From positions 59,967-123,966 of the forward strand of contig JAEZNO010000041.1 of assembly GCA_023441805.1 (NCBI GenBank): 64,000 bases of DNA, written 5' to 3'. Numbering within the stretch: the first letter of the stretch is position 1; each line of letters opens with the position of its first letter. Source of the stretch: Bacteroidota bacterium (lineage in GTDB: Bacteria > Bacteroidota > Bacteroidia > Bacteroidales > Lentimicrobiaceae). Positions 1 through 8,583 of this stretch are shown here, piece by piece. The notes under the pieces were generated by a model, which worked only from the letters and a program-made list of their open reading frames with translations, did no database searches and was not told the DNA's origin. The position numbers were made by a program, and so were the translations under genes.

Positions 1-124
1 CATGAAGCTCATTGTTTGTCAGAATTTCACTTTCAGTGTAGGTTGCGCTGGTGATACGCGATTCAAGTGATGAGAATCCGAAAAAGAATAGTGAAAGAAG
101 AACAAAACGGATAAGCAGTTTCAT
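1..124 (-). CDS. Partial secreted or exported protein, N-terminus only
   Basis: A minus-strand reading frame starts at an ATG (122-124) and stays open to the left edge of the window, giving 41 residues of the N-terminus. The first ~22 residues (MKLLIRFVLLSLFFFGFSSL and following) are a basic start followed by a hydrophobic stretch, which reads as a signal peptide or N-terminal anchor. The mature part visible is too short to name a family. It lies downstream of pssA on the same strand, about 100 bp away. Function unknown; I only support that it is an exported protein. Confidence 0.6.
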   Translation of the reverse strand, partial: MKLLIRFVLLSLFFFGFSSLESRITSATYTESEILTNNELH

Positions 125-227
125 TAATTTAACAAATGAGATGTTTTAAGTTAATACCCGGATTAGCAATGTGTAATGCGCAAAAATAAAATTATTTCAA
201 GAAGTACTTCAAAAATTCACAAAAAAA

Positions 228-941
228 TTACTTGTTTCTCGTGATAAATGAGCTTAGTAGATAAACCACCATTGAAATTGCTATACCTGTCCATTGAAAA
301 AATATAGTTGCTATAACTGTGAACAGCATGAATGTATATCGTAGTTTATTATTGCTGAATTTGTATCCCTTTGAAAATTTCAGTGCAAACATAGGAATCT
401 CAGAAACAAGTAGATAGCATGAAATTGGGATTATTGCTAACTGAAACCAGATATTAGATACTAAGCTTGAAATAATCGGTATATTATTTTCCCCGGTTAG
501 TGTTATCATGCTCAGAGATATGATGAGAACCGCATTTGCCGGAGTAGGTAGGCCAAGAAAAGAGACAGTCTGCCGGGTATCAACGTTGAATTTTGCTAAC
601 CTCAATGCTGAAAACGCACCAATTAACAACGAAAAGTATGGTAAAACAAAGTAATTATCATCCATCAGCAATGTATTCCTGCTCATGACAACATAAAGAA
701 AAAGTGCCGGCACCAAACCAAAGGAGACAACATCAGCCAGAGAATCAAGTTCCTTACCGATTAGTGACTTTGCGTTGAGCAATTTGGCTGAGAAACCATC
801 AAGAAAATCAAAAACTGATGCGACAAGAATTAATACTGCTGCCTCAGTATATGCACCTTTAAACAAAAGAAGTAATGATAGTGACCCGGCAAGTAAGTTA
901 AGGATAGTGAATGTGTTTGGAATGTGAACCCGAAAATCCAT
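228..941 (-). CDS. pssA: CDP-diacylglycerol--serine O-phosphatidyltransferase
   Basis: Makes phosphatidylserine from CDP-diacylglycerol and serine, the first step to phosphatidylethanolamine, in the inner membrane. The 237-residue protein is highly hydrophobic with about seven to eight membrane segments. The CDP-alcohol phosphotransferase signature is visible at residues 48-70: D48-G49-x2-A52, then G62, D66 and D70, which bind metal and the CDP headgroup. The arginine usual after the alanine is lysine (K53) here. The N-terminus (HIPNTFTILNLLAGSLS) is typical of Bacteroidota PssA. No phosphatidylserine decarboxylase gene is beside it in the window. A TATCTTTG -7 box lies 17 nt upstream of the ATG. 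Confidence 0.93.
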   Translation of the reverse strand: MDFRVHIPNTFTILNLLAGSLSLLLLFKGAYTEAAVLILVASVFDFLDGFSAKLLNAKSLIGKELDSLADVVSFGLVPALFLYVVMSRNTLLMDDNYFVLPYFSLLIGAFSALRLAKFNVDTRQTVSFLGLPTPANAVLIISLSMITLTGENNIPIISSLVSNIWFQLAIIPISCYLLVSEIPMFALKFSKGYKFSNNKLRYTFMLFTVIATIFFQWTGIAISMVVYLLSSFITRNK

Positions 942-958
942 GCTTAATAATGTTTTAT

Positions 959-966
959 CAAAGATA
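959..966 (-). promoter_or_regulatory. Probable -7 box for pssA
   Basis: On the minus strand this reads TATCTTTG, matching the Bacteroidota -7 consensus TAnnTTTG. It ends 17 nt before the pssA ATG. I see no good -33 TTTG at the expected spacing, so this is a pattern match only. Confidence 0.45.
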
Positions 967-1117
967 ACTGTTAATTATTGAGCTTCATAAAAATATCGTA
1001 TTTTTAATCAACCTGTTCGTGTTGATAAAACACATAATTTCATCAGTTTCTGTTTAACATTTAGCACCTTATCTTGTTAAAGTTATCTCAAATTGTGTAC
1101 ATCAAATTTTTAACACC

Positions 1118-1864
1118 ATGGAAAATCCGAAAACAATTGAGTCACTGGGTTTCGTTGTCAAAAAAGAAACATTAAGTCTGCTTGCCTCTGAGTACAAGTT
1201 TCAGGAGTTGATACTTGAAGATCTGGATCCCTATCCCGGTTTTTATGATCAGTTTTTTATCCCCGTCAACGAGAATGAAAAGAAGCCAAGGTCGATTTTT
1301 GCCATCACTAAAGAATTGCGTTTCGAGCAATTAAATGACTTCATCAGGATGACCAGAGAAATCAAGAAGACCTTCACCTATCGGTTTGATGCTGTACTTG
1401 CCAGACTCACTTTTCAGAATGAAATGGTTTCAGCAATCAGGATTTATATGGATGATTATAGTGCATTGCCTAAACTAATCGAAATGTACAAGAGCAAGGG
1501 AACAGCTTTTCAGGTTTCGAAGACAGTTAAACCCTACAGCAGTCTCATCCAGATCTGGAAATATATGGCACTTGAAGAGGTAATTCCAAACATCTACAGA
1601 GATAACGAACTTGCAGATACGTACTATTTTAAGGTGAAGAATTATGTTAACTGGAATAAATTTGAATCACTCACTTTTGCTATTCGCAATAATAACAATC
1701 ATAAGGTTTATGATGCTGCTCAGGCCGGTTATTACAGTCCGGAAGGTATAATAGAACTGGTGAGAATCTATGATCAGAAGGCAACCCTAAAGAACTTAGA
1801 GTTTCTAAAAGAAAAATATGAAGTTGAAATTGAGCGTTCACTATTTCAGCTTGAAAACAGTTAA
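1118..1864 (+). CDS. Hypothetical protein, 248 aa
   Basis: I do not recognise this family. The protein is soluble-looking: no signal peptide and no membrane segment, mixed charge, with many aromatic residues and a run of asparagines (NNNN near residue 192). Codon use and composition match its neighbours, and the ATG at 1118 is the first in frame after an AT-rich leader. It is followed after 61 bp by another unknown small gene on the same strand, so the two may be co-transcribed. It is transcribed divergently from pssA. No catalytic motif is apparent, and I give no function. Confidence 0.7.
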   Translation: MENPKTIESLGFVVKKETLSLLASEYKFQELILEDLDPYPGFYDQFFIPVNENEKKPRSIFAITKELRFEQLNDFIRMTREIKKTFTYRFDAVLARLTFQNEMVSAIRIYMDDYSALPKLIEMYKSKGTAFQVSKTVKPYSSLIQIWKYMALEEVIPNIYRDNELADTYYFKVKNYVNWNKFESLTFAIRNNNNHKVYDAAQAGYYSPEGIIELVRIYDQKATLKNLEFLKEKYEVEIERSLFQLENS

Positions 1865-1925
1865 TAAATTTAAGGTATTATAAGCTGAATAAATACCTTG
1901 AGAAATACACTAATAAGCTTAACAA

Positions 1926-2177
1926 ATGACACCTCAGGAATTTGCTGAACTTCCTATAAAGAAGAAAGTCAATTTAGTACTGTCAGAAGGAGAAGAAATC
2001 CTTGACCGAATTTATATGTATTATGTAGTGAAGCTTTTCACTTTTAAAGGATTATTTATCGAAATCTGGTACCAACAAATCACCAACCGAATCGACAGAA
2101 TCCAAATTCTTGAACCTGATGATGTAATCCAACTCTACGAAAATAAAATTGACATCAACGATTTGTTTAAAGGCTAA
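1926..2177 (+). CDS. Hypothetical protein, 83 aa
   Basis: Small protein without signal peptide or cysteine pairs. The sequence alternates charged and aromatic residues (IYMYYVVKLFTFKGLFIEIWYQ in two parts near residues 29-50), suggesting a small beta-rich fold; the pattern of a strand-turn-strand around FKGLFIEIWY is all I can see. It follows the 248-residue unknown gene by 61 bp on the same strand. A short imperfect hairpin (AAAGGCT/AGCCT) begins at the stop codon, but it lacks a T-run. Function unknown; probably a real gene because the ATG, length and codon use look normal. Confidence 0.6.
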   Translation: MTPQEFAELPIKKKVNLVLSEGEEILDRIYMYYVVKLFTFKGLFIEIWYQQITNRIDRIQILEPDDVIQLYENKIDINDLFKG

Positions 2178-2387
2178 AAGCCTCATTGGTCAATTATTGA
2201 TAGTCAAAATTATTTGGTTAAACTCACCTGCCGGTGAAGTTCAAATGTTTCTCATTCCCAGTATTAATACATTGATTCAATTGATTTAATCAATAACATC
2301 CCATTTGACTAGAATACTGCAATTTAGGTTAAGTGATTGCCAACAGGCATGCCTAAAGCAATAAAATCAAATCATTAATCAAATCAT

Positions 2388-2395
2388 TACTTTTG
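2388..2395 (+). promoter_or_regulatory. Probable -7 box for queA
   Basis: TACTTTTG matches TAnnTTTG and ends 17 nt before the queA ATG at 2413. The implied 5' leader is about 10 nt. Confidence 0.5.
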
Positions 2396-2412
2396 TACCT
2401 TATTTATTACGT

Positions 2413-3609
2413 ATGATAAGGAACATATCCATTTCCGACTACAACTATGATTTACCTGAGTTTCGTATAGCTAAGTTTCCTTTGGCAAAGAGGGATGAAA
2501 CCAAATTGCTGGTATATAAGGATAATAATATAACCGACAGTCACTTTCATTCACTTGATTCCTTTATTCCTGAAGGCTCTTTGTTGATATTTAATGACAC
2601 CAAAGTAATAAAGGCTCGTTTGGTATTCCACAAACCAGGGGGAGCCAGGATTGAGGTGTTCTGTTTAAATGAAATTGAATCAGGTGAAGGATTTGCCCGT
2701 TGGAAATGCTATGTTGGTAACGCAAAACGTTGGAAGAAAGACGACCTGACAATTCAGATTGATGGTTCTCCTGAATTGACCGCAAAGAAGGAAATGACAA
2801 CTGACGATTCGTTTATCATACACTTCTCATGGCATGATAAATCTAAAATATTTGAGGATTTACTTGATGTGTATGGTAAAGTACCCTTGCCACCATATTT
2901 GAACAGAGAGCCGGAAGAAGAAGACAAAGGACGCTATCAAACAATTTATGCTCGTAACGAGGGTTCTGTGGCTGCACCAACTGCCGGACTCCATTTCACC
3001 AATCACCTCTTTGATAAACTCGAAAGTAAAAACTGCCTTACAGAATATGTTACACTTCATGTTGGTGCAGGAACATTCAAACCTGTCACAACCAACAATG
3101 TGGCTGAGCATCAGATGCATGAAGAAAGAATCATCATCAAAAGGTCCACTCTGCTCAGACTGATAGGAAATCTTGATAAGTGTATTATTCCGGTAGGTAC
3201 AACTTCAATGCGCACACTCGAAAGTTTATATTGGCTTGGGTGTCAAATTATTTCTGGAAGAACTGATATCCTCAGAGCAGGAACTTTCTATATAGAGCAG
3301 TGGGAACCATATAATTCAAATGACAGAATTCATACTGCCGATGCTCTTACTGCCATTCATGATTATATGAAGAAACATCATCTGCAGGAAATTTCAGGAG
3401 ATACCAGGATAATGATAGTTCCCGGATATCAATTTAAAGTCTGTAAAGCATTGGTTACCAATTTTCATCAACCCCAAAGCACTTTACTATTATTGGTGGC
3501 TGCTTTTATCGGTGACAACTGGAAGAAAGTGTATAATCATGCACTCGAAAATAATTATCGCTTTCTCAGTTATGGTGATGGGTGTTTGTTTTTCCCAAAA
3601 AGCAGTTAA
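2413..3609 (+). CDS. queA: S-adenosylmethionine:tRNA ribosyltransferase-isomerase (QueA family)
   Basis: QueA transfers the ribosyl part of S-adenosylmethionine to 7-aminomethyl-7-deazaguanine in tRNA, forming epoxyqueuosine. Family marks are visible: the N-terminal YDLPEFRIAKFPLAKRD region (residues 11-27), LLIFNDTKVIKARL (57-70), VAAPTAGLHFT (near 186-196), LHVGAGTFKPV, and the C-terminal VTNFHQPQSTLLLLVAAF. At 398 residues it is longer than the ~350-residue enterobacterial enzyme and matches the longer form common in Bacteroidota. mobA follows 32 bp downstream on the same strand. Bacteroidota can carry a second QueA paralogue elsewhere, so this copy may be the accessory version. Confidence 0.88.
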   Translation: MIRNISISDYNYDLPEFRIAKFPLAKRDETKLLVYKDNNITDSHFHSLDSFIPEGSLLIFNDTKVIKARLVFHKPGGARIEVFCLNEIESGEGFARWKCYVGNAKRWKKDDLTIQIDGSPELTAKKEMTTDDSFIIHFSWHDKSKIFEDLLDVYGKVPLPPYLNREPEEEDKGRYQTIYARNEGSVAAPTAGLHFTNHLFDKLESKNCLTEYVTLHVGAGTFKPVTTNNVAEHQMHEERIIIKRSTLLRLIGNLDKCIIPVGTTSMRTLESLYWLGCQIISGRTDILRAGTFYIEQWEPYNSNDRIHTADALTAIHDYMKKHHLQEISGDTRIMIVPGYQFKVCKALVTNFHQPQSTLLLLVAAFIGDNWKKVYNHALENNYRFLSYGDGCLFFPKSS

Positions 3610-3641
3610 CCGTATTTGCAGTGGTGTAATTAATATCGATA

Positions 3642-4205
3642 ATGGAAGATTGTACGGGTATCATATTAGCAGGAGGGAAAAGTAGCAGGATGGGAATACC
3701 TAAAGGGCTCATCTCATATAAAGGCAAGCCGATGATCTCCTTCAGTATTAACCTTTTGTCAAAATACTGCAATCGAATACTTCTGAGTGCTTCTTTTGAT
3801 ACGTACGATCATTTTGGATTGGAAAGAGTACCTGATATAAAGAAAAATGCAGGCCCAATGGCAGGTTTGCTTTCATGCTTAAAGCAAAGCAATTCTGACA
3901 TTAACCTTTGTCTTCCAATCGATGTTCCTGAAATTCCTACAGCTGTAATCGACCATCTACTCAAGTCAGCTAAAGAAAACCCCGGTAAGTGCATTGTACC
4001 GCTTACCCCACAAGCTGAGCCGTTGATAGCCATTTATCCAAAAAGTGTGATTCCTGTTCTTGAAAAGCTAATAGCAGCTAATAATTATAGGATGACAGAT
4101 ATATTCAGTCATTTTCCGGTTAAATACATTCCATATGAAGAATTCCGGTTAAATGACAATCAGGACATCTTCATAAATATCAATACCAGAAATGATCTTC
4201 AATGA
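3642..4205 (+). CDS. mobA: Molybdenum cofactor guanylyltransferase (MobA-like NTP transferase)
   Basis: A nucleotidyltransferase of the MobA type, which attaches GMP to molybdopterin to make the guanine dinucleotide cofactor. The 187-residue protein begins with the nucleotide-binding signature GIILAGGKSSRMGIPKGL (residues 6-23). It also has KNAGPMAGLLSC (about 69-80), and LPIDVPEIP (about 92-100) carries the metal-binding aspartate. Length fits MobA (~190 residues). It follows queA by 32 bp, suggesting an operon. No other molybdenum-cofactor gene is in the window, so the exact nucleotide substrate is inferred from family resemblance. Confidence 0.8.
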   Translation: MEDCTGIILAGGKSSRMGIPKGLISYKGKPMISFSINLLSKYCNRILLSASFDTYDHFGLERVPDIKKNAGPMAGLLSCLKQSNSDINLCLPIDVPEIPTAVIDHLLKSAKENPGKCIVPLTPQAEPLIAIYPKSVIPVLEKLIAANNYRMTDIFSHFPVKYIPYEEFRLNDNQDIFININTRNDLQ

Positions 4206-4341
4206 TTCAACATTAAGAATTGAATTATAGTTATTTTTGCTCCAATCTTGAATACCAAAGGCTTATTAGCTTTTTGAACTTTAATTTACTGCATGAATCA
4301 AAATGAGCTTACAACTATTATTAAGACAATAAGCATCTTAA

Positions 4342-5178
4342 ATGGCTGAAATAATAACCGGCAAGGCAAATAAAAATCAAAAGCAGGATTCTGCTGAGAT
4401 GTCGTTCTGGGAACACCTGGACGCATTGCGAGGTCATCTTTTCCGTTCAGCCATCGCTTTGCTTGTCTTCTTTGTAGTAGCCTTTCTCAACAGAAAACTG
4501 ATTTTTGATCAGATCATTCTTGCCCCAAAAGAATCAACTTTCTTCACCAACCAATTATTTTGCAAATTAGGGAATTGGCTAAACCTTGAAGGCATGTGTC
4601 CCGGGAGCCTTAACCTTGAGATTGTAAATCTAAACTTATCAGGGCAATTCACTACCCATATGGCTATCAGCTTTTTTGCTGCACTTGTACTAACTGTTCC
4701 GTATATCATATGGGAGTTCTGGAGATTTCTCAAACCGGCATTATATGAGAAAGAACTACAATATTCAAAACATGCTGTTTTAGTAATGTCACTGCTCTTC
4801 ATTTTCGGGGTTCTCTTCAGCTATTTCCTTATAGTGCCTCTTACCATCAACTTCTTCGGAAACTACCACGTGAGTGATACAGTGGAAAATCAAATTTCAC
4901 TGGCTTCGTATATCAGTACATTTCTTTCGGTCACTTTATGGATGGGTATAATATTCGAATTGCCTGTGTTAATATACTTCCTCGCAAAAATTGGCATAGT
5001 AACGCCTGCCTTCCTTAGAAAGATAAGGAAATACATGTTTGTGGTTATTTTGACAATTGCTGCTATAATAACACCCCCGGATGTAATCAGTCAGGTGCTG
5101 GTCAGTGTACCGTTATTCGGTTTATATGAGTTAAGCATCTGGATAGCCGGCAGAACGTACAAAGAACAGCCTGAATAA
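4342..5178 (+). CDS. tatC: Sec-independent protein translocase TatC
   Basis: TatC is the multi-spanning receptor of the twin-arginine pathway that exports folded proteins across the inner membrane. The 278-residue protein has the conserved cytosolic N-terminus MSFWEHLDALRGHLFRSA (residues 20-37), about six membrane segments, and the conserved FWRFLKPALYEKE stretch (about 129-141) after the second segment. The C-terminal part has the family-typical IITPPDVISQ. tatA/tatB are not adjacent. The upstream 130 bp hold an AT-rich region with a possible TATTTTTG box at 4232-4239. The gene stands alone, with 115 bp to the next gene. Confidence 0.94.
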   Translation: MAEIITGKANKNQKQDSAEMSFWEHLDALRGHLFRSAIALLVFFVVAFLNRKLIFDQIILAPKESTFFTNQLFCKLGNWLNLEGMCPGSLNLEIVNLNLSGQFTTHMAISFFAALVLTVPYIIWEFWRFLKPALYEKELQYSKHAVLVMSLLFIFGVLFSYFLIVPLTINFFGNYHVSDTVENQISLASYISTFLSVTLWMGIIFELPVLIYFLAKIGIVTPAFLRKIRKYMFVVILTIAAIITPPDVISQVLVSVPLFGLYELSIWIAGRTYKEQPE

Positions 5179-5293
5179 ATAGAGTTTATCTCCTTCAGCA
5201 TTTATCGACTTCTCCTTAATTTCAAATCACAATTAAAGGTTTGTAACCAATTAGTCACTTCTGCGTCAAACGAAGTGAATAAACAATTTCGTT

Positions 5294-5875
5294 ATGAAAG
5301 AAAACAGATTATACCGTATTGTAAACGGAAAAGTTATCGGGGGAGTAGCCGGAGGACTGGCTGAGTTTTTTGGAATTGACCCAACCATAATTCGAATAAT
5401 CTTTATACTCCTGACCATCATGGGTGGTGGTGGATTATTAATCTATATCATTTTATGGATAGTTGTTCCTGAACGATATAATGTTTATAATCCATATGCG
5501 AATCCCGGCCGCCCGGCACCTCCAACAGGAAAAGATACCGGTATCGGGGAAACTTATGAAGGTTACAGTGCAGGCATTCCTCCTGTAATTAAACCTGATG
5601 AAGTCAATCCAACCGTTGAAAGAGGCAGAAAATTAGACGGTGGTCTTATTGCAGGATTGGTACTAATTCTAATTGGAGGCTTCTTCCTGTTTGAACGGTT
5701 CTTCCCACAGATTAACTTTCGAGACTTTTGGCCACTATTACTTGTACTTATTGGAGCTGTTATGATCATTCGTGGATTCCCTGTGACTAAAAAGTCCGAC
5801 GAACCTGATGTAATACAGGATGATATCACACGTAACCAAAAAGATAATTCAACCAACAACGATTTAAACCTATAA
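5294..5875 (+). CDS. PspC-domain membrane protein
   Basis: A PspC-type membrane protein, a family linked to envelope stress responses. Residues ~3-62 form the PspC domain: RLYRIVNGKVIGGVAGGLAE, then the amphipathic IIRIIFILLTI and a membrane segment ending WIVVPER. After a proline-rich linker (about 72-112), residues ~118-165 form two membrane helices of the LiaI/LiaF-like type (GLVLILIGGFFLFERFFP, DFWPLLLVLIGAVMIIRG). The next gene starts three bases after the stop and carries the same helix pair, so the two proteins form one operon and probably one membrane module. The stress role is inferred from the family. Confidence 0.85.
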   Translation: MKENRLYRIVNGKVIGGVAGGLAEFFGIDPTIIRIIFILLTIMGGGGLLIYIILWIVVPERYNVYNPYANPGRPAPPTGKDTGIGETYEGYSAGIPPVIKPDEVNPTVERGRKLDGGLIAGLVLILIGGFFLFERFFPQINFRDFWPLLLVLIGAVMIIRGFPVTKKSDEPDVIQDDITRNQKDNSTNNDLNL

Positions 5876-5878
5876 GCT

Positions 5879-6835
5879 ATGAGCTACAAGAAACTTTTCT
5901 GGGGAATACTGCTGGTCATTATCGGCGTCCTCTTCATCCTTAAAAATATGGGATTAATATATTTCGACTGGTGGACCGTATTCCGTCTATGGCCTTTAAT
6001 TCTGATACTTTGGGGAATCTCACTCATTCCAATTCAAGGTTATATAAAACTGATACTCTCATTTGTTGCTATTGCTGTCACATTTCTGCTGGTCTCAAAA
6101 TATGACCGTAACGACAGGCCATTTTGGAGATGGCACAATGACAGGCACAGCAAATGGGAATATCGTTGGGAGCATAGTGATGATGATTCTGACACATCTT
6201 CATGGTCGAATGATATCCAGGAACTCTTCCAGAATTATGACTCAACCATGAAAGAGGCTACCCTTTCATTTGATGCCGCTGCCGGTGATTTCAAGCTTTC
6301 CGATTCATTGCTTACCGATAAGCTGATCTTATTCAAAAAGAGGGGAAATATTGGCGATTATAGCATGACATCGTCAGATGAAAATGGACGGAGAATTGTA
6401 AATCTGAGTATTGAAGAATCAAATATTAAGCTCAACAATAAGAGTAACATGGTACAATTGTATCTGAACCCTCAGCCCCTATGGGACTTTAAATTTGAAG
6501 TTGGTGCCGCTAATATTAACTTCGACCTCAGTAAATTCAATATTGCTTCGCTTGATCTGGATGGTGGTGCTTCTTCAATGAAATTAAAGCTTGGTGACAG
6601 GAATCCATTGTCGAAGGTGGATATTGAGGCAGGTGCAGCTTCTATTGATATTGAAGTACCAGCCTCAGCCGGTGTTGAAATCAATACTGAAACTGTACTC
6701 ACAAGCAGAAATTTCCCCGGATTCAAAAAGATATCAAAAGGCCAGTTCAGGACTGATAATTTTAACACTGCAACATCAAAAATTATAATAGATGTTGATG
6801 CAGGAGTATCAAGCCTGAATGTTCAAAGGTATTGA
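5879..6835 (+). CDS. LiaF/toastrack-like membrane protein
   Basis: Residues 1-72 hold two to three membrane helices of the LiaI/LiaF type (LFWGILLVIIGVLFILKNMG, FRLWPLILILWGISLIPI). They are followed by an acidic, His/Trp-rich stretch (about 75-115), and then a beta-rich domain (about 120-318) with regularly repeated VGAANINFDLS, LDGGASSMKLKLGD and IEAGAASIDIEVP strands. That repeat pattern is typical of LiaF C-terminal and DUF4097-like 'toastrack' beta-helical domains, which sense cell-envelope damage in Gram-positive relatives. It is co-transcribed with the PspC gene (3-bp gap) and followed by a strong terminator. The ligand is unknown. Confidence 0.78.
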   Translation: MSYKKLFWGILLVIIGVLFILKNMGLIYFDWWTVFRLWPLILILWGISLIPIQGYIKLILSFVAIAVTFLLVSKYDRNDRPFWRWHNDRHSKWEYRWEHSDDDSDTSSWSNDIQELFQNYDSTMKEATLSFDAAAGDFKLSDSLLTDKLILFKKRGNIGDYSMTSSDENGRRIVNLSIEESNIKLNNKSNMVQLYLNPQPLWDFKFEVGAANINFDLSKFNIASLDLDGGASSMKLKLGDRNPLSKVDIEAGAASIDIEVPASAGVEINTETVLTSRNFPGFKKISKGQFRTDNFNTATSKIIIDVDAGVSSLNVQRY

Positions 6836-6862
6836 AATGACTAAAATTGAAGTTACCCAAAG

Positions 6863-6892
6863 AGGCTGTCCCGAAAGGGGCGGCCTTTTTTT
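6863..6892 (+). terminator. Rho-independent terminator after the PspC/LiaF pair
   Basis: A 10-bp stem (AGGCTGTCCC with GGGGCGGCCT, two G-U pairs) closes a GAAA tetraloop and runs into a seven-T tract. It ends the rightward operon just before the leftward hydrolase gene. Confidence 0.92.
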
Positions 6893-6933
6893 ATAATATT
6901 CCTCTCCTAACCGTCATGTATTTGATCAGCAGC

Positions 6934-7707
6934 CTATAAATGAGTCATAAAATTGCAAAAAGCAGTCAAGGTCTCTTCAGGTTTATCTGCATGAACCCAA
7001 TGCCCTGAACCCTCAACTGTAATTATTTCGGCAACAGTAAAAATCTTTTTTATAAGAGTAATGTGACTATCAAGTATGTAATCGGATGCAGAGCCACGTA
7101 TAAATAATGAAGGTTTATTGAAGACTTTAGATGTATCAATACCGGCAACCATCCTGGGGAGGTTTTCACTTATAGCATTAAGGTTGATTCTCCATTCAAA
7201 CTGGTGGGCAGCTTTCCTGTGAAGGTTTTTCATGATAAATAAACGAGTGGCCTCATCCGGGATATTTAGCTTAAGCATCTCTGACACCTCCTCCCTGTTG
7301 TGCACTGCATTCATGTTTATCGACATCATGGCAGAAACTATATCATAATGATAGTCGTGATTTTCATAGGCTACCGGACTAATATCGACAACAATAAGAC
7401 CTTTTACTTTATCGGGATGATTTAATGTAAAAAGCATTGCAACTTTGCCTCCCATTGAATGACCGGCTATGACTGGGTTCTCTATCTGATGATCTTCAAT
7501 AAATTCTAGCAGATCATCGGCCATCGCCTTATAGCTAAACTCCATACTATGAGGTGACTGCCCATGGTTTCTGAGATCAGGAAGGTAAATAGTATAGTCA
7601 CCGGATAGCTTCTTGCCAAGCGTTACCCAATTATCCGACATCCCTAACAGCCCATGCAAAATGATGAGTGGCTGCCCTGTACCAAATTTCCTGAAAAAAA
7701 GTTTCAT
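6934..7707 (-). CDS. Alpha/beta-fold hydrolase (YbfF-like esterase)
   Basis: A 257-residue cytosolic alpha/beta hydrolase. The oxyanion-hole motif is LHGLLG (residues 17-22), the nucleophile elbow is GHSMGG with S84, and the C-terminal SGHWVHADKPE supplies the catalytic histidine; an acid near residue 207-215 is likely. The segment PDLRNHGQSPHS is typical of the YbfF/acyl-CoA esterase group. No signal peptide. It lies 70 bp downstream of pdxJ on the same strand, an arrangement I know from other Bacteroidota. Substrate unknown; short acyl esters are the family's usual in-vitro substrates. Confidence 0.85.
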   Translation of the reverse strand: MKLFFRKFGTGQPLIILHGLLGMSDNWVTLGKKLSGDYTIYLPDLRNHGQSPHSMEFSYKAMADDLLEFIEDHQIENPVIAGHSMGGKVAMLFTLNHPDKVKGLIVVDISPVAYENHDYHYDIVSAMMSINMNAVHNREEVSEMLKLNIPDEATRLFIMKNLHRKAAHQFEWRINLNAISENLPRMVAGIDTSKVFNKPSLFIRGSASDYILDSHITLIKKIFTVAEIITVEGSGHWVHADKPEETLTAFCNFMTHL

Positions 7708-7777
7708 CAGAGATGATATTGTTTATCATTAAGAGCTTTAACCTGATTAATACTTCAGAGTTTAATCAAATACCTGA

Positions 7778-8506
7778 TTAAAGTAATTTAATCTGATCTA
7801 TCTCTGCCAGATAAAGCTGTATTGTTTTCTCAAGCCCGAAATACAGTGCATCAGAAATCAATGCATGACCTATTGAAACTTCTAACAATCCTTCAATGTT
7901 TTCATTGAAAAAACGCAGATTGTCGAGGTTAAGGTCATGACCGGCATTTATTCCAAGCTCCACCTGGCGGGCTGTCTTAGCAGCCTCCATATAAGGCTTA
8001 ATGGCAAGGTCCCTGTTTTTATGATATCCTGAAGCATACATCTCAGTGTAAAGTTCAATCCTGTCAGTGCCTGTTTTAGCGGCTCCTTCAATGATCTTCG
8101 AATCAGGATCAGTAAAGATGGAGGTACGTATATTATGTTTGTGCAGTTCACTAATAATATCAGAGAGGAAATTCTGATAATTTAAGGTATCCCACCCTTT
8201 ATTGGATGTAAGGGCATCATCTGCATCAGGCACCAGTGTTACCTGTGCAGGTTTAATTTCAGTAACAAGTTCCATGAACTTTTGGTTAGGATTGCCTTCA
8301 ATGTTAAACTCAACTGTAAGCACAGGTTTTAACTGATAGACATCCTGATAGCGAATATGCCGTTCATCCGGTCTGGGATGTACTGTAATACCCTGAGCAC
8401 CGAATTTAACGCAATCAATGGCAGCTTTTACAACATCAGGTAGATTCCCTCCGCGTGCATTCCTAAGAGTGGCAATTTTATTGATGTTTACGCTTAGTTT
8501 AGTCAT
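7778..8506 (-). CDS. pdxJ: Pyridoxine 5'-phosphate synthase
   Basis: PdxJ condenses 1-deoxyxylulose 5-phosphate with 3-amino-2-oxopropyl phosphate to make pyridoxine 5'-phosphate in the DXP-dependent vitamin B6 route. The 242-residue TIM barrel shows all hallmarks: LSVNINKIATLRNARGG (4-20), ITVHPRPDERHIR (40-52, with catalytic H43 and phosphate/substrate contacts), FNIEGNPN (67-74, catalytic E70), and GINAGHDLN with the second histidine. Normal length. It sits between the CBS protein and the hydrolase on the same strand. A TAATTTTG box lies 19 nt upstream, so it may have its own promoter. Confidence 0.95.
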   Translation of the reverse strand: MTKLSVNINKIATLRNARGGNLPDVVKAAIDCVKFGAQGITVHPRPDERHIRYQDVYQLKPVLTVEFNIEGNPNQKFMELVTEIKPAQVTLVPDADDALTSNKGWDTLNYQNFLSDIISELHKHNIRTSIFTDPDSKIIEGAAKTGTDRIELYTEMYASGYHKNRDLAIKPYMEAAKTARQVELGINAGHDLNLDNLRFFNENIEGLLEVSIGHALISDALYFGLEKTIQLYLAEIDQIKLL

Positions 8507-8525
8507 ATTGTGAGATTTAATTAAG

Positions 8526-8533
8526 CAAAATTA
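8526..8533 (-). promoter_or_regulatory. Probable -7 box for pdxJ
   Basis: Minus-strand TAATTTTG, 19 nt upstream of the pdxJ ATG, matching TAnnTTTG. It lies in the 77-bp gap after the CBS gene. Confidence 0.45.
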
Positions 8534-8583
8534 CAAAAACCCCACGTAGTGAGATTCTCAAACAAAAAAGAGAACTTCGAAGA

